Source: Spirosoma aerolatum | GTDB taxonomy: Bacteria; Bacteroidota; Bacteroidia; Cytophagales; Spirosomataceae | Length of the DNA: 64,000 nt | Assembly (NCBI RefSeq): GCF_002056795.1 | Contig: NZ_CP020104.1 | Coordinates: 3,669,001 to 3,733,000, forward strand | Direction of reading: 5' to 3' | Shown here: piece after piece, positions 52,571-61,225 of the stretch | Layout: each line of letters opens with the position of its first letter | Numbering within the stretch: the stretch's first letter is position 1 | Notes under the pieces: model-generated | Told to the model about the DNA's origin: nothing | Databases searched by the model: none | The model's input: the letters and a program-made list of their open reading frames with translations, nothing else | Translations under genes and position numbers: made by a program

Positions 52571-55500
52571 TTATCCCTGCGTCACATCGACGGTAATATC
52601 CTGATAAACAACATTTTTGTCGCGGATTTGGTCGGCCAGCGAGATGCCACGTCCAGCCAGCGCCTGACGGAAATCGCCGGGCATCACCTTCACAAATTGA
52701 CCAATCAGGTTGTCCCAATCCTGAATCAGGTTCAGGGCTACATTACTGGTCGTGTACTGGAAGTGTTTGTCGACGTATTCCCGAACGATGCCCAGATCTT
52801 CTTCGGTCAGGCTTTCCAGGTTTACCATCTCACCGTTTACTTTCGAGGCAAACGTGCCGTCCTGATCCCAGACATACGCCACGCCACCCGACATACCCGC
52901 AGCAAAGTTGCGTCCTGTTTTGCCTAGAATGATGGCCAGACCACCCGTCATGTATTCCAGACCATGGTCGCCAACGCCTTCGACCACAACTTTGGCCCCT
53001 GAGTTACGCACGCAGAAGCGTTCGCCCGCCATACCCCGGATGAAGGCTTCGCCAGACGTAGCGCCGTAGAACGAAACGTTACCGACAATGCTGTTTTCTT
53101 CCGGTTTAAACTGAGCCGTTCGGTCAGGATATACAATCAGTTGAGCGCCACAAAGACCCTTGCCAAAATAGTCGTTGGCATCACCTTCGAGTTCGAGTTT
53201 AATACCGCTTGTGCTGAAGGCACCAAAGCTCTGACCTGCCGTACCGCGAAGTTTGATATGAATCGTACTTTCGGGAAGACCGGGGCCACCATATACTTTC
53301 GAAATTTCGTTCGACAACATCGTACCAATGCTTCGGTCGATGTTTTGTACCGTAAATTCTCCATACACCGATTCTGCCGATGTCAACGCTGGTTGAGCCA
53401 GCTTTATCAATTTCCGGTCGAGTACTTCGTCCAGATGGTGATTTTGCTCTTCCTGCTTATACTGAGCGACTTCAAGTGTCGTTGGTTCTTTGTACAGCAG
53501 CGCATCCAAGTTGATTTTTTTGTACTTCCAGTGCGCCATATTGTCACGAAGTTCCAGCATCTGCGCCTGACCAACCATTTCATTGACCGTACGGAATCCC
53601 AGCTCTGCCATGATTTCGCGCAGTTCCATTGCCAGGAATGTGAACATATTCACGACATGTTCGGGCTTCCCGGTAAACAGCGCCCGAAGTTCTTTATTCT
53701 GCGTAGCAACGCCGACCGGACAGGTGTTGAGGTGGCATTTCCGCATCATTATACAACCCGTAGCGACCAGAGCAGCCGTGGCTACACCAAATTCTTCAGC
53801 ACCGAGCAGAGCTGCTACGGCCAAGTCACGACCCGTACGAATCTGCCCATCGGTCTGTACAGTTACGCGCCCACGCAGTTTGTTTTTCACCAATGTCTGA
53901 TGCGCTTCGGCCAGACCCAATTCCCAGGGTAGACCCGCATGGCGAATTGATGAAAGGGGAGAGGCACCCGTGCCCCCATCATGGCCCGAAATCAGGATAT
54001 GGTCGGCATGGGCTTTGGCAACGCCAGCAGCAATGGTGCCTACACCCGCTTCGGATACCAGTTTGACGCTGATACGGGCGGCCTGGTTGGCGTTTTTAAG
54101 ATCTGAGATGAGCTGGGCTAAGTCCTCAATCGAATAAATATCATGGTGAGGGGGGGGCGAAATCAGCCCAACGCCAGGCGTTGAGTGGCGGGTCCGGCCA
54201 ATCCAGTCATCGACTTTAAAGCCGGGTAACTGACCCCCTTCACCCGGTTTGGCACCCTGCGCCATTTTAATCTGTAACTCCTGCGCATTGGTCAGGTAAT
54301 AGCTGGTTACCCCAAATCGTCCTGAAGCAACCTGCTTGATGGCCGAGTTCATACTATCGCCATTTTCGAGCGGCTTGTAGCGGAGCTCGTCTTCACCACC
54401 TTCACCAGAGTTGCTTTTACCGCCAATGCGGTTCATGGCAATGGCCAGGGTTGTGTGCGCTTCCCACGAAATCGACCCGAACGACATGGCGCCCGTAGCG
54501 AACCGTTTGAAAATACTTTCGATGGGTTCAACCTCGTCCAGTGGAACAGGGGTGCCTTTCTTGAACTTCAGCAAACCGCGAATGGTGATCGCTTTCTGGG
54601 TTTGATCGTCGATGAGCTTCGAGTATTTCTTGAAGATCGAGTAATCATTCTTGCGGGTTGCCTGTTGCAGCAGGTGAATCGTATCGGGGTTGAATATGTG
54701 CTTTTCGCCCCGTTGCTTCCACTGATAAATACCACCTACTTCCAGACGAGGGGTTACCATTGGGGTCGATGGGAACGCAACGGAGTGGCGCACCTGAATC
54801 TCACGAGCGATTTCCTCAAGGCCCATCCCGCCAATCCGCGATACAGTTCCGGTGAAGTAACGACTTACGACATCCTGATTCAGCCCCAGACATTCGAAGA
54901 TCATAGCGCCCTGGTACGATTGCAGGGTCGAAATGCCCATCTTCGAGAAGATTTTCAGGAGTTCGCCATTGACCGCCTTCACGTAGTTTTTGTACAACTT
55001 GTCGAGGTCGTAATCCACACCCAGCAGTCCTTTTTCTTTCATGCTGGCAATGGTTTCGAAAGCCATGTAGGGGTTTACGCCCGAGGCTCCGTACCCAATG
55101 AGGGTAGCAATGTGGTGCGTTTCCCAAACATCGCCTGCTTCAACTACAATACCAACTTTACCTCGAAGTCCCTGACGAATCAGGTGGTGGTGGATCGCCG
55201 AAGTCGCTAAGAGAGACGGGATCGGGGCGTGATTGGAGTCGATAGCCCGATCCGAAAGAACCAGAATCGAATACCCATCCTGAATGGCATCTTCAGCATA
55301 CCGGCAGATACGCTCCAGTGCCCGTTCGAGGGATTTACCCAGGCCGTCGACCGTAAACAGGCAGTTGATGGTTTTCGCCTGAAACTTCGGTTGGTCGATA
55401 AACCGAAGTTTATCAAACTCTTTGGTGGTCAGAACCGGCTGTTCCAGTTCAACCTGATGGCAGTGTTCGGGTGACTCACTCAGAAGGTTATACGTTGCGC

Positions 55501-57145
55501 CGACAAAGGAGATAAGCGACATAATCGCCCGTTCCCGGATTGAGTCAATGGGCGGGTTGGTCACTTGCGCGAACAACTGCTTAAAGTAATGACTCATGTG
55601 CTGGCTCTGCTCCGAAAGAACAGCCAGCGGCACATCAACACCCATCGATCCCAAGGCTTCTTTGCCCGTTTCGACCATGGGTGCCAGAATCATCCGCAGA
55701 TCTTCGGACGTAAAACCGAACGCCTGCTGCATCCGAAGCAGTTTGGCCGGGTCATACGGATTGTACGACCGGATCGGTGCTTCGAGATCCTGAATTTTAA
55801 TCTTATTATCAGCCAGCCATTGCTGATACGGCTGTCGGGAGCAGATGTCGGCTTTGATTTCTTCGTCGGATACAATCCGGCCCTGTTCCATGTCGACCAG
55901 GAACATTTTACCAGGCTGCAAACGACCTTTGGATACAACGGTAGCCGGGTCGATGTCGAGTACGCCCACTTCCGACGCCATAATGACGACATCTTCATTG
56001 GTCACCCAGAAGCGCGAAGGGCGGAGACCATTCCGGTCGAGGGTAGCCCCAACGATGCGCCCATCTGTAAACGAAATTGACGCTGGACCATCCCAGGGCT
56101 CGATCAGAGCAGCATGGAACTCGTAGAACGCCTTCCGAACGGGGTCCATGTGTTCGTTGCCATCCCAGGCTTCGGGAACAAGCATCATCATCACATGAGG
56201 GAGCGAACGGCCGCTCATCACCAGCAGTTCAATGGCATTGTCAAGATTGGCCGAGTCCGACTGTTTAGGATCGCAGATGGGCAGTAGCATGTCCATCTCT
56301 TCCTTCGTAAACTTGGACGATTCGAGCAAGCCTTCGGCTGCTTTCATCCAGTTGACGTTGCCTTTAACCGTATTGATTTCTCCGTTGTGCGCAATATAGC
56401 GGAACGGCTGGGCCAGTTTCCAGGAAGGGAATGTGTTGGTCGAGAAACGGGAGTGAACAACACCGATAGCCGATACGACCTCCTCGTTCTGTAAATCCGG
56501 GAAGTAAGGTTCAAGTTGCAGCGTGGTTAGCTGACCTTTATACGTAATAGTCCGACAGGAAAGTGACGAAAAATAGAAATGGTCGACACCCGCAATGGTT
56601 TCATTAATGATCCGGGTACTATAATTCCGCAGAATATACAGTTTACGCTCGAAATCATCAGCGTTGGTTATATCGGAAGGGCGTTTGATAAACACCTGTT
56701 CCATTTGGGGTTCGGCCGAGCGTGATCCATTGCCTAAATCACTGTTGTTGACCGGTACGACCCGATAGCAGAGAAGCTCCAGGCCGAGTCGTTTCATTTT
56801 CCGATTCAGGATCGCACGACATTCTTCGCGAAGCCACACGTCTTTCGGGAAATACACCATACCTACACCATATTCTAGAGCAGGTGGAAGATGTACACCC
56901 AGTTTGCGGGCTTCATCGACGAAAAATTCATGCGGAATCTGGATCAGCAATCCAGCTCCATCTCCTGAATTGGGCTCAGAACCTACTGCGCCCCGGTGTT
57001 CCATGCGCCGAAGCATCTGGAGAGCATCCGAAACAATCTGGTGTGATTTGCGGCCTTTAATATGGGCCACAAAGCCGATACCGCAGTTGTCGTGTTCAAA
57101 CTCGGGGCGGTACAGTCCCGCCAGTTGGTCAACCTGATCAGACAT
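52571..57145 (-). CDS. gltB: Glutamate synthase large subunit
   Basis: 1524 residues, normal length. The glutaminase domain starts after a 20-residue propeptide with the catalytic Cys21 (EHDNCGIGFVAHIKG). The central and FMN-binding domains carry SGHDGGTGASPLSSIRHAG, and the [3Fe-4S] motif is CIMMRKCHLNTCPVG (CX5CX4C). The C-terminal GXGXG beta-helix domain includes GGPGLPESTIHI and NSGAKVVVEGVGDHG. Operon with gltD, a core ammonia-assimilation step. The operon promoter should lie in 57146-57240; TTATTTTTTG there is only an approximate -7 element. Confidence 0.97.
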   Translation of the reverse strand: MSDQVDQLAGLYRPEFEHDNCGIGFVAHIKGRKSHQIVSDALQMLRRMEHRGAVGSEPNSGDGAGLLIQIPHEFFVDEARKLGVHLPPALEYGVGMVYFPKDVWLREECRAILNRKMKRLGLELLCYRVVPVNNSDLGNGSRSAEPQMEQVFIKRPSDITNADDFERKLYILRNYSTRIINETIAGVDHFYFSSLSCRTITYKGQLTTLQLEPYFPDLQNEEVVSAIGVVHSRFSTNTFPSWKLAQPFRYIAHNGEINTVKGNVNWMKAAEGLLESSKFTKEEMDMLLPICDPKQSDSANLDNAIELLVMSGRSLPHVMMMLVPEAWDGNEHMDPVRKAFYEFHAALIEPWDGPASISFTDGRIVGATLDRNGLRPSRFWVTNEDVVIMASEVGVLDIDPATVVSKGRLQPGKMFLVDMEQGRIVSDEEIKADICSRQPYQQWLADNKIKIQDLEAPIRSYNPYDPAKLLRMQQAFGFTSEDLRMILAPMVETGKEALGSMGVDVPLAVLSEQSQHMSHYFKQLFAQVTNPPIDSIRERAIMSLISFVGATYNLLSESPEHCHQVELEQPVLTTKEFDKLRFIDQPKFQAKTINCLFTVDGLGKSLERALERICRYAEDAIQDGYSILVLSDRAIDSNHAPIPSLLATSAIHHHLIRQGLRGKVGIVVEAGDVWETHHIATLIGYGASGVNPYMAFETIASMKEKGLLGVDYDLDKLYKNYVKAVNGELLKIFSKMGISTLQSYQGAMIFECLGLNQDVVSRYFTGTVSRIGGMGLEEIAREIQVRHSVAFPSTPMVTPRLEVGGIYQWKQRGEKHIFNPDTIHLLQQATRKNDYSIFKKYSKLIDDQTQKAITIRGLLKFKKGTPVPLDEVEPIESIFKRFATGAMSFGSISWEAHTTLAIAMNRIGGKSNSGEGGEDELRYKPLENGDSMNSAIKQVASGRFGVTSYYLTNAQELQIKMAQGAKPGEGGQLPGFKVDDWIGRTRHSTPGVGLISPPPHHDIYSIEDLAQLISDLKNANQAARISVKLVSEAGVGTIAAGVAKAHADHILISGHDGGTGASPLSSIRHAGLPWELGLAEAHQTLVKNKLRGRVTVQTDGQIRTGRDLAVAALLGAEEFGVATAALVATGCIMMRKCHLNTCPVGVATQNKELRALFTGKPEHVVNMFTFLAMELREIMAELGFRTVNEMVGQAQMLELRDNMAHWKYKKINLDALLYKEPTTLEVAQYKQEEQNHHLDEVLDRKLIKLAQPALTSAESVYGEFTVQNIDRSIGTMLSNEISKVYGGPGLPESTIHIKLRGTAGQSFGAFSTSGIKLELEGDANDYFGKGLCGAQLIVYPDRTAQFKPEENSIVGNVSFYGATSGEAFIRGMAGERFCVRNSGAKVVVEGVGDHGLEYMTGGLAIILGKTGRNFAAGMSGGVAYVWDQDGTFASKVNGEMVNLESLTEEDLGIVREYVDKHFQYTTSNVALNLIQDWDNLIGQFVKVMPGDFRQALAGRGISLADQIRDKNVVYQDITVDVTQG

Positions 57146-57594
57146 GGTCGTAACAGCGTTGGATATGCCTTTTTTTGAAATACTGATTAACAGAATCGCA
57201 AAAAATAAGGCCGTTTATTAAGAAAATCTAAATTAACAGGATGCCCGGCCTGTGAATTAATCAAGGAGAAGGCAATCGAATTGAAGGGCGTTTGTGACAA
57301 AGTCACGCAATATACTACTAAAAAAATTTGGCAAAAACAGCTTTTGTCGGAATTTAATAGTAAATGGGCTGAATTGTGAATTTGATTATAAATCTTCTTG
57401 AAAAGTGAATATGTTCTGTTTGCAAATGAACGCTCAGTAACCTGTTAAATCGATTGCTGACACCATTTACATACAACTTCACTGTGGTTTCGTACTAAAA
57501 TTATTGAAAACAGATCATCGACTAAGCGTAGGGTTTGGCGCTATCCCAGTTACCTGACAAGGCGAGCTGATCGGTAACGCCAGTAAAGTGTTAA
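57146..57594. other. Intergenic stretch upstream of gltB
   Basis: I see no open frame and no repeat in this 450-base AT-rich stretch. It must hold the gltB promoter on the minus strand. Confidence 0.5.
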
Positions 57595-57626
57595 CATGAA
57601 AAAAGCCGCTTACTTGAGCGGCTTTT
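57595..57626 (-). terminator. Intrinsic terminator of tRNA-Lys
   Basis: AAAAGCCGCT and AGCGGCTTTT (57601-57626) form a stem. On the minus strand the stem ends in a U-run (57595-57600) and starts 11 bases after the tRNA. Confidence 0.88.
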
Positions 57627-57636
57627 GGTGTTTTTG

Positions 57637-57709
57637 TGATTCGGCTGGGATTCGAACCCAGGACCCATACATTAAAAGTGTATTGCTCTACCAGCTGAGC
57701 TACCGAATC
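57637..57709 (-). tRNA. tRNA-Lys (anticodon TTT)
   Basis: 73 bases. Acceptor arms GATTCGG and CCGAATC pair fully with discriminator A. D-arm GCTCAGCTGGTAGAGC, anticodon loop CTTTTAA and T-arm CTGGGTTCGAATCCCAG are standard. CCA is not encoded. Confidence 0.97.
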
Positions 57710-57750
57710 GATTCCCGTTGAAGAAACAGGGGTGTCGTCGTTTGGGATTG

Positions 57751-57758
57751 CAAAAGTA
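57751..57758 (-). promoter_or_regulatory. -7 element of tRNA-Lys
   Basis: On the minus strand TACTTTTG is an exact TAnnTTTG match, about 42 bases before the mature tRNA. Confidence 0.6.
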
Positions 57759-57789
57759 TGACTTTGTTTTTCTAAACGCAAGCGAAACG

Positions 57790-58659
57790 TTAAAAAAAAG
57801 TTAATCGCTGTGTTAACTGCACCGCTTCAACGGCTTCCCGGACGTCGTGGACGCGCAGAATGGATGCGCCTTTGAGCAGGGCTGCCGTATGTAGTACCGT
57901 TGTGCCATTCAAGGATTTATCCGGGCTGATATTCAGTGTTTTCCAGATCGTTGTTTTACGAGAAAGCCCCACCAGAATAGGCTCGTCGAATAGGCTGAAA
58001 GCATCCAGTTGATTGAGTAGCTCAAAATTTTGTGCTGGTGTCTTGGCAAACCCGAATCCTGGGTCCAGAAGAACATCTTTTTGGCCTAGTGCTTTTAATT
58101 CAGCTAGCCGAATGGTCAGTTCATCAATAACCTCTGTTGTAACATGCTTATAGGTAGCCAGCGACTGCATGGTTTGGGGAGTACCGCGAATGTGCATTAG
58201 TATATAAGGTATCGACTGCGAACGACTCAATTCGGCGGCCGTGCTGAACATGTCGGGGTCGAGGCTGCCACCAGATACATCATTAATGAGCGATGCACCG
58301 GCTTCCACCGCTTGCCGGGCTACCGACGCCCGAAAGGTATCGATAGAAATGAGGGCATCAGGAAATTTAGCCAGGATTGCTTCGATAATGGGTATAACGC
58401 GGTCAGCCTCTTCGGTAGGGCTAACCACGGCAGCGCCTGGACGGGTAGAATACCCGCCTACATCCAGAAAGGTGGCCCCATCGTCGAGCATCTGCTGAGC
58501 GAGCTCAATAGCTTTGGCGGAAGGATTATTATCGGTTGTAAGGCGACTGCCCGAGAAAAAAGAATCAGGAGTGGCATTGAGTATTCCCATTACGGTGGGT
58601 TGGGTCAAATCGACCAGTTGGCCCCGGCAGTTCAGTGTTTTTTTCGTAACTTTCGGCAT
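57790..58659 (-). CDS. folP: Dihydropteroate synthase
   Basis: 289 residues from the ATG at 58659; an earlier ATG at 58680 falls in a short inverted repeat and adds only seven residues. FolP joins dihydropterin pyrophosphate and p-aminobenzoate in folate synthesis. Signature blocks: MGILNATPDSFFSG, GATFLDVGGYSTRPGA, ISIDTFRASVA, NDVSGG, LLDPGFGFAKT and the final RVHDVRE. It is divergent from the DUF1599 gene. Confidence 0.95.
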   Translation of the reverse strand: MPKVTKKTLNCRGQLVDLTQPTVMGILNATPDSFFSGSRLTTDNNPSAKAIELAQQMLDDGATFLDVGGYSTRPGAAVVSPTEEADRVIPIIEAILAKFPDALISIDTFRASVARQAVEAGASLINDVSGGSLDPDMFSTAAELSRSQSIPYILMHIRGTPQTMQSLATYKHVTTEVIDELTIRLAELKALGQKDVLLDPGFGFAKTPAQNFELLNQLDAFSLFDEPILVGLSRKTTIWKTLNISPDKSLNGTTVLHTAALLKGASILRVHDVREAVEAVQLTQRLTFF

Positions 58660-58664
58660 GAAAA

Positions 58665-58752
58665 TGTCATTCCTTGTCATTGATAGTTATTCTTTGTTAT
58701 TGACTGTCAATCTCGTTTGTACGACAAAGGGCCAGTAATGACAGCGAATGAC
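58665..58752. repeat. Short inverted repeat in the folP/DUF1599 divergent gap
   Basis: GTCATTCCTTGTCATT (58666-58681) pairs with AATGACAGCGAATGAC (58737-58752) at 14 of 16 positions. Related GTTATT...GTCAAT words lie between them. It ends 11 bases before the ATG at 58764. Confidence 0.5.
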
Positions 58753-58763
58753 TATTACTACTT

Positions 58764-59315
58764 ATGTCCACTACGGAAATCGAATATCGGCAGGTTATTC
58801 AACGCTGCCAAGACCTATTCCTGAAAAAAAATAAAGACTATGGAACTGCCTGGCGAATCTTGCGGCTTTCCAGTATTACCGATCAGATTTATATTAAGGC
58901 TCAACGAATTCGCACCTTACAGGAAACCGGTGTGAGTCGTGTGGGTGAGGGTATAGAGCCCGAATTCATCGGTATCATCAATTACTGCGTTATGGCCCTG
59001 ATTCAGTTGAAGTTAGCTGGTGATAAGCGTACAGATATACCTGCTGATGAACTTGAAATGCTTTACACCGAACAGATTGGCCGGGTTATTGATCTGCTTT
59101 TTGCCAAAAATCATGATTACGGCGAAGCCTGGCGCGACATGCGCGTGAGTTCCATGACCGATATTATCCTGATGAAATTGCTCCGAACCAAGCAAATCGA
59201 GGATAATCAGGGTAACACGATCGTTTCTGAAGGTGTTGAAGCCAATTATATGGATATGATCAACTACGCCGTTTTTTGTCTGATTAAACTAAGTAATCCG
59301 GGTGGAAACCCATAG
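58764..59315 (+). CDS. DUF1599 protein (tandem nucleotide-modification-associated domains)
   Basis: 183 residues made of two similar halves: FLKKNKDYGTAWRILR...SSITDQIYIKAQRI and LFAKNHDYGEAWRDMR...SSMTDIILMKLLR. The family is widespread in Bacteroidota, normally between folP and a DoxX-type gene, as here. Function unknown. The last six codons (NPGGNP) and the stop lie in the left arm of a palindrome or next to it. Confidence 0.9.
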   Translation: MSTTEIEYRQVIQRCQDLFLKKNKDYGTAWRILRLSSITDQIYIKAQRIRTLQETGVSRVGEGIEPEFIGIINYCVMALIQLKLAGDKRTDIPADELEMLYTEQIGRVIDLLFAKNHDYGEAWRDMRVSSMTDIILMKLLRTKQIEDNQGNTIVSEGVEANYMDMINYAVFCLIKLSNPGGNP

Positions 59316-59347
59316 TAAAACGAATAGCGGGTTTCCACCCGCGTTAC
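59293..59347. repeat. Palindrome of the GTAACGCGGGTG family, copy 2
   Basis: Arms 59293-59312 and 59328-59347 match at 17 of 20 positions. The left arm encodes the C-terminal residues of the DUF1599 protein and ends just before its stop; the right arm ends four bases before the next ATG. The right arm, read on the minus strand, repeats the sequence after the oxidoreductase stop at 10212-10234. Confidence 0.75.
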
Positions 59348-59351
59348 GTGT

Positions 59352-60497
59352 ATGAATATAGCAACGACCCAGCCTAAAGTGAAAACCGGTACCCCACCGA
59401 TGTTGATTGCCGCCCGCATTGCCCGGATTCTGGTCGGAATCGTTTTTATTTTTTCGGGCTTAATTAAGTTAAACGACCCGGTCGGTACGCAGATCAAGTT
59501 CGAAGAATATTTCGAAGTTTTTGCCCAGGATGTGCCGTTTCTGCACGATTTCTTTATGGGTTTAGTGCCATTTACCCTGGTTATGTCGGTATTATTCTGT
59601 GCTGCCGAGGTAATTTTGGGGGTTGCCCTACTGGCTTCCTATAAGCCTAAGGTAACGGTTTGGCTGCTGTTTTTCCTGATCATTTTTTTTACGTTCCTGA
59701 CGTTTTATTCGGCCTATTTTAATCGGGTAACCGACTGCGGCTGCTTTGGGGATGCCATTAAACTCAAACCCTGGACTTCATTCGGGAAAGATGTCGTTCT
59801 GACCGTACTGATTCTGTTCATTATGGGGCACCGGAACCGGTTGCGTTCCAGAAATACGGGCTGGTTGGTTGCGCTAACAATCGTATTTACGCTAGGGCTG
59901 GGTATGTATGCGGTTCAATTCCTGCCTCCCATCGATATGCTGCCGTATGCTGTTGGCAAAAGTATTCCGGATCAGATGAAACCATCGGAGCCATTGCGGT
60001 ATAAATACTTGATGGAGAAAAACGGTGACGTGACCGAATTTGACAAATATCCGACCGACCCGAGCTACAAATTCAAGGAGATGGTACTGGTCAATGAAAA
60101 GGCAAAACCGAAAATTACGGATTACCGCGTCTGGAATGATGAAAGTGATTTCACGCAGCAAACCTTTGAAGGGGAAAAACTTTTCATCATCATCAAGAAT
60201 ACAAAAGACATTGATGCCGGTAGCCTGCCCGCTATTCGGGCATTGGTTGAAGGATTAAAGGGATCGGCTGTGTCGCCATTTATTCTGACATCGACCAGCG
60301 ACGATGAGATTAAAGCATTTCGGAAAGAGTTTCAGTTAGAGAACGTACCTTATTATAAAGCCGATGCGACCGTGTTGAAAACCATCATGCGGTCTAATCC
60401 GGGTACATGGCTCCTGAAAAATGGTGTTGTCCGGGGTAAATGGCACTACAATTCAACGCCCGATGCGGCTGAAGTGAAACAACTTGTGATTGAGTGA
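59352..60497 (+). CDS. BT_3928-type DoxX/MauE-like membrane protein
   Basis: 381 residues. The N-terminal half has four to five membrane segments in the DoxX/MauE layout (IARILVGIVFIFSGLIKL, the VILGVALLASY segment, LFFLIIFFTFLTFYS) with a CGCFGDA motif (Cys pair). The C-terminal half (from about 190) is a soluble thioredoxin-like domain (LFIIIKNTKDIDAGSLPAI, NVPYYKADATVLK). This combination is found beside DUF1599 genes across Bacteroidota. A redox or thiol role in the membrane is likely by fold, not proven. Confidence 0.85.
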   Translation: MNIATTQPKVKTGTPPMLIAARIARILVGIVFIFSGLIKLNDPVGTQIKFEEYFEVFAQDVPFLHDFFMGLVPFTLVMSVLFCAAEVILGVALLASYKPKVTVWLLFFLIIFFTFLTFYSAYFNRVTDCGCFGDAIKLKPWTSFGKDVVLTVLILFIMGHRNRLRSRNTGWLVALTIVFTLGLGMYAVQFLPPIDMLPYAVGKSIPDQMKPSEPLRYKYLMEKNGDVTEFDKYPTDPSYKFKEMVLVNEKAKPKITDYRVWNDESDFTQQTFEGEKLFIIIKNTKDIDAGSLPAIRALVEGLKGSAVSPFILTSTSDDEIKAFRKEFQLENVPYYKADATVLKTIMRSNPGTWLLKNGVVRGKWHYNSTPDAAEVKQLVIE

Positions 60498-60502
60498 AAA
60501 TT

Positions 60503-60589
60503 AATGAGTGAAAGAGTGAAGGAGCGAAAGAGTGAAAAGCTGACGCAAGCAAGTTTCACCCTTTCGCTCTTTCACTCTTTCACTCTTTA
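60503..60589. repeat. Palindrome of the GAGYGAAA family, copy 3
   Basis: The left arm (60503-60537) and right arm (60554-60589) are GAGTGAAA/GAGCGAAA tracts matching at about 31 of 34 positions. The element begins six bases after the stop and ends seven bases before the aroK ATG. Confidence 0.85.
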
Positions 60590-60595
60590 CATTTG

Positions 60596-61102
60596 ATGAA
60601 AAACATCTTCCTGATAGGCATGCCGTCGTCCGGCAAGAGTACGCTGGGGAAACGCATTGCCGATGCCCTGCATTACCGTTTTGTAGATACCGATAAAGTG
60701 ATTGTTCGGGAAGAAGGACGATCAATTGCCGATATTTTTGCCCAGTCGGGAGAAGCGTATTTTCGGGAGATTGAACGACGTGTTTTGCGCACCATACATC
60801 CCGGTAGTAGTAAAGTGGTATCGACGGGTGGTGGGATGCCCTGCTTTCATGATAATATGGCTTATATCAATGCCACAGGCATATCGATCTTTCTGGATGT
60901 GCCCATAACCATTCTGGTCAATCGGATAAGGGCGCATGCCCAGGATGACCGACCGCTTAATAATCCCAGCAATCCTGAACTGCCACTAATTCTGGAGAAA
61001 CGCTACGAATCGAGGCTTCCTATCTATAGCCAGGCTACCATCACGATAACGGGCGAGACAACGGAAGAGGAGGTGCTCAGACGACTGGGCGAATGGCTTT
61101 AA
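60596..61102 (+). CDS. aroK: Shikimate kinase
   Basis: 168 residues from the ATG at 60596 (a TTG at 60593 adds one residue). Walker A IGMPSSGKSTLG, the shikimate-binding FVDTDKVI and GGGMP motifs, and the lid Arg region (RAHAQDDRPLL-like, here HAQDDRPLNN). It phosphorylates shikimate at the 3-position in aromatic amino acid synthesis. It is separated from the upstream gene by a palindrome. Confidence 0.93.
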   Translation: MKNIFLIGMPSSGKSTLGKRIADALHYRFVDTDKVIVREEGRSIADIFAQSGEAYFREIERRVLRTIHPGSSKVVSTGGGMPCFHDNMAYINATGISIFLDVPITILVNRIRAHAQDDRPLNNPSNPELPLILEKRYESRLPIYSQATITITGETTEEEVLRRLGEWL

Positions 61103-61225
61103 ATGGTTACAATTTCTGGGATAATTATATGAATTGAGGGAATAGAGGATAATTGGTTTTCAGTAAGTTTATTTTTTGTATACTGGTATATTTTTTTTGC
61201 CAATTTTAGAGGAAATTCGCTCAGT

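Noticed and set aside
53141-55210. Long plus-strand open frames (263 and 251 residues) inside gltB
   Set aside because: They lie antisense to the well-supported gltB gene, have no domain character and match its codon pattern as shadows.
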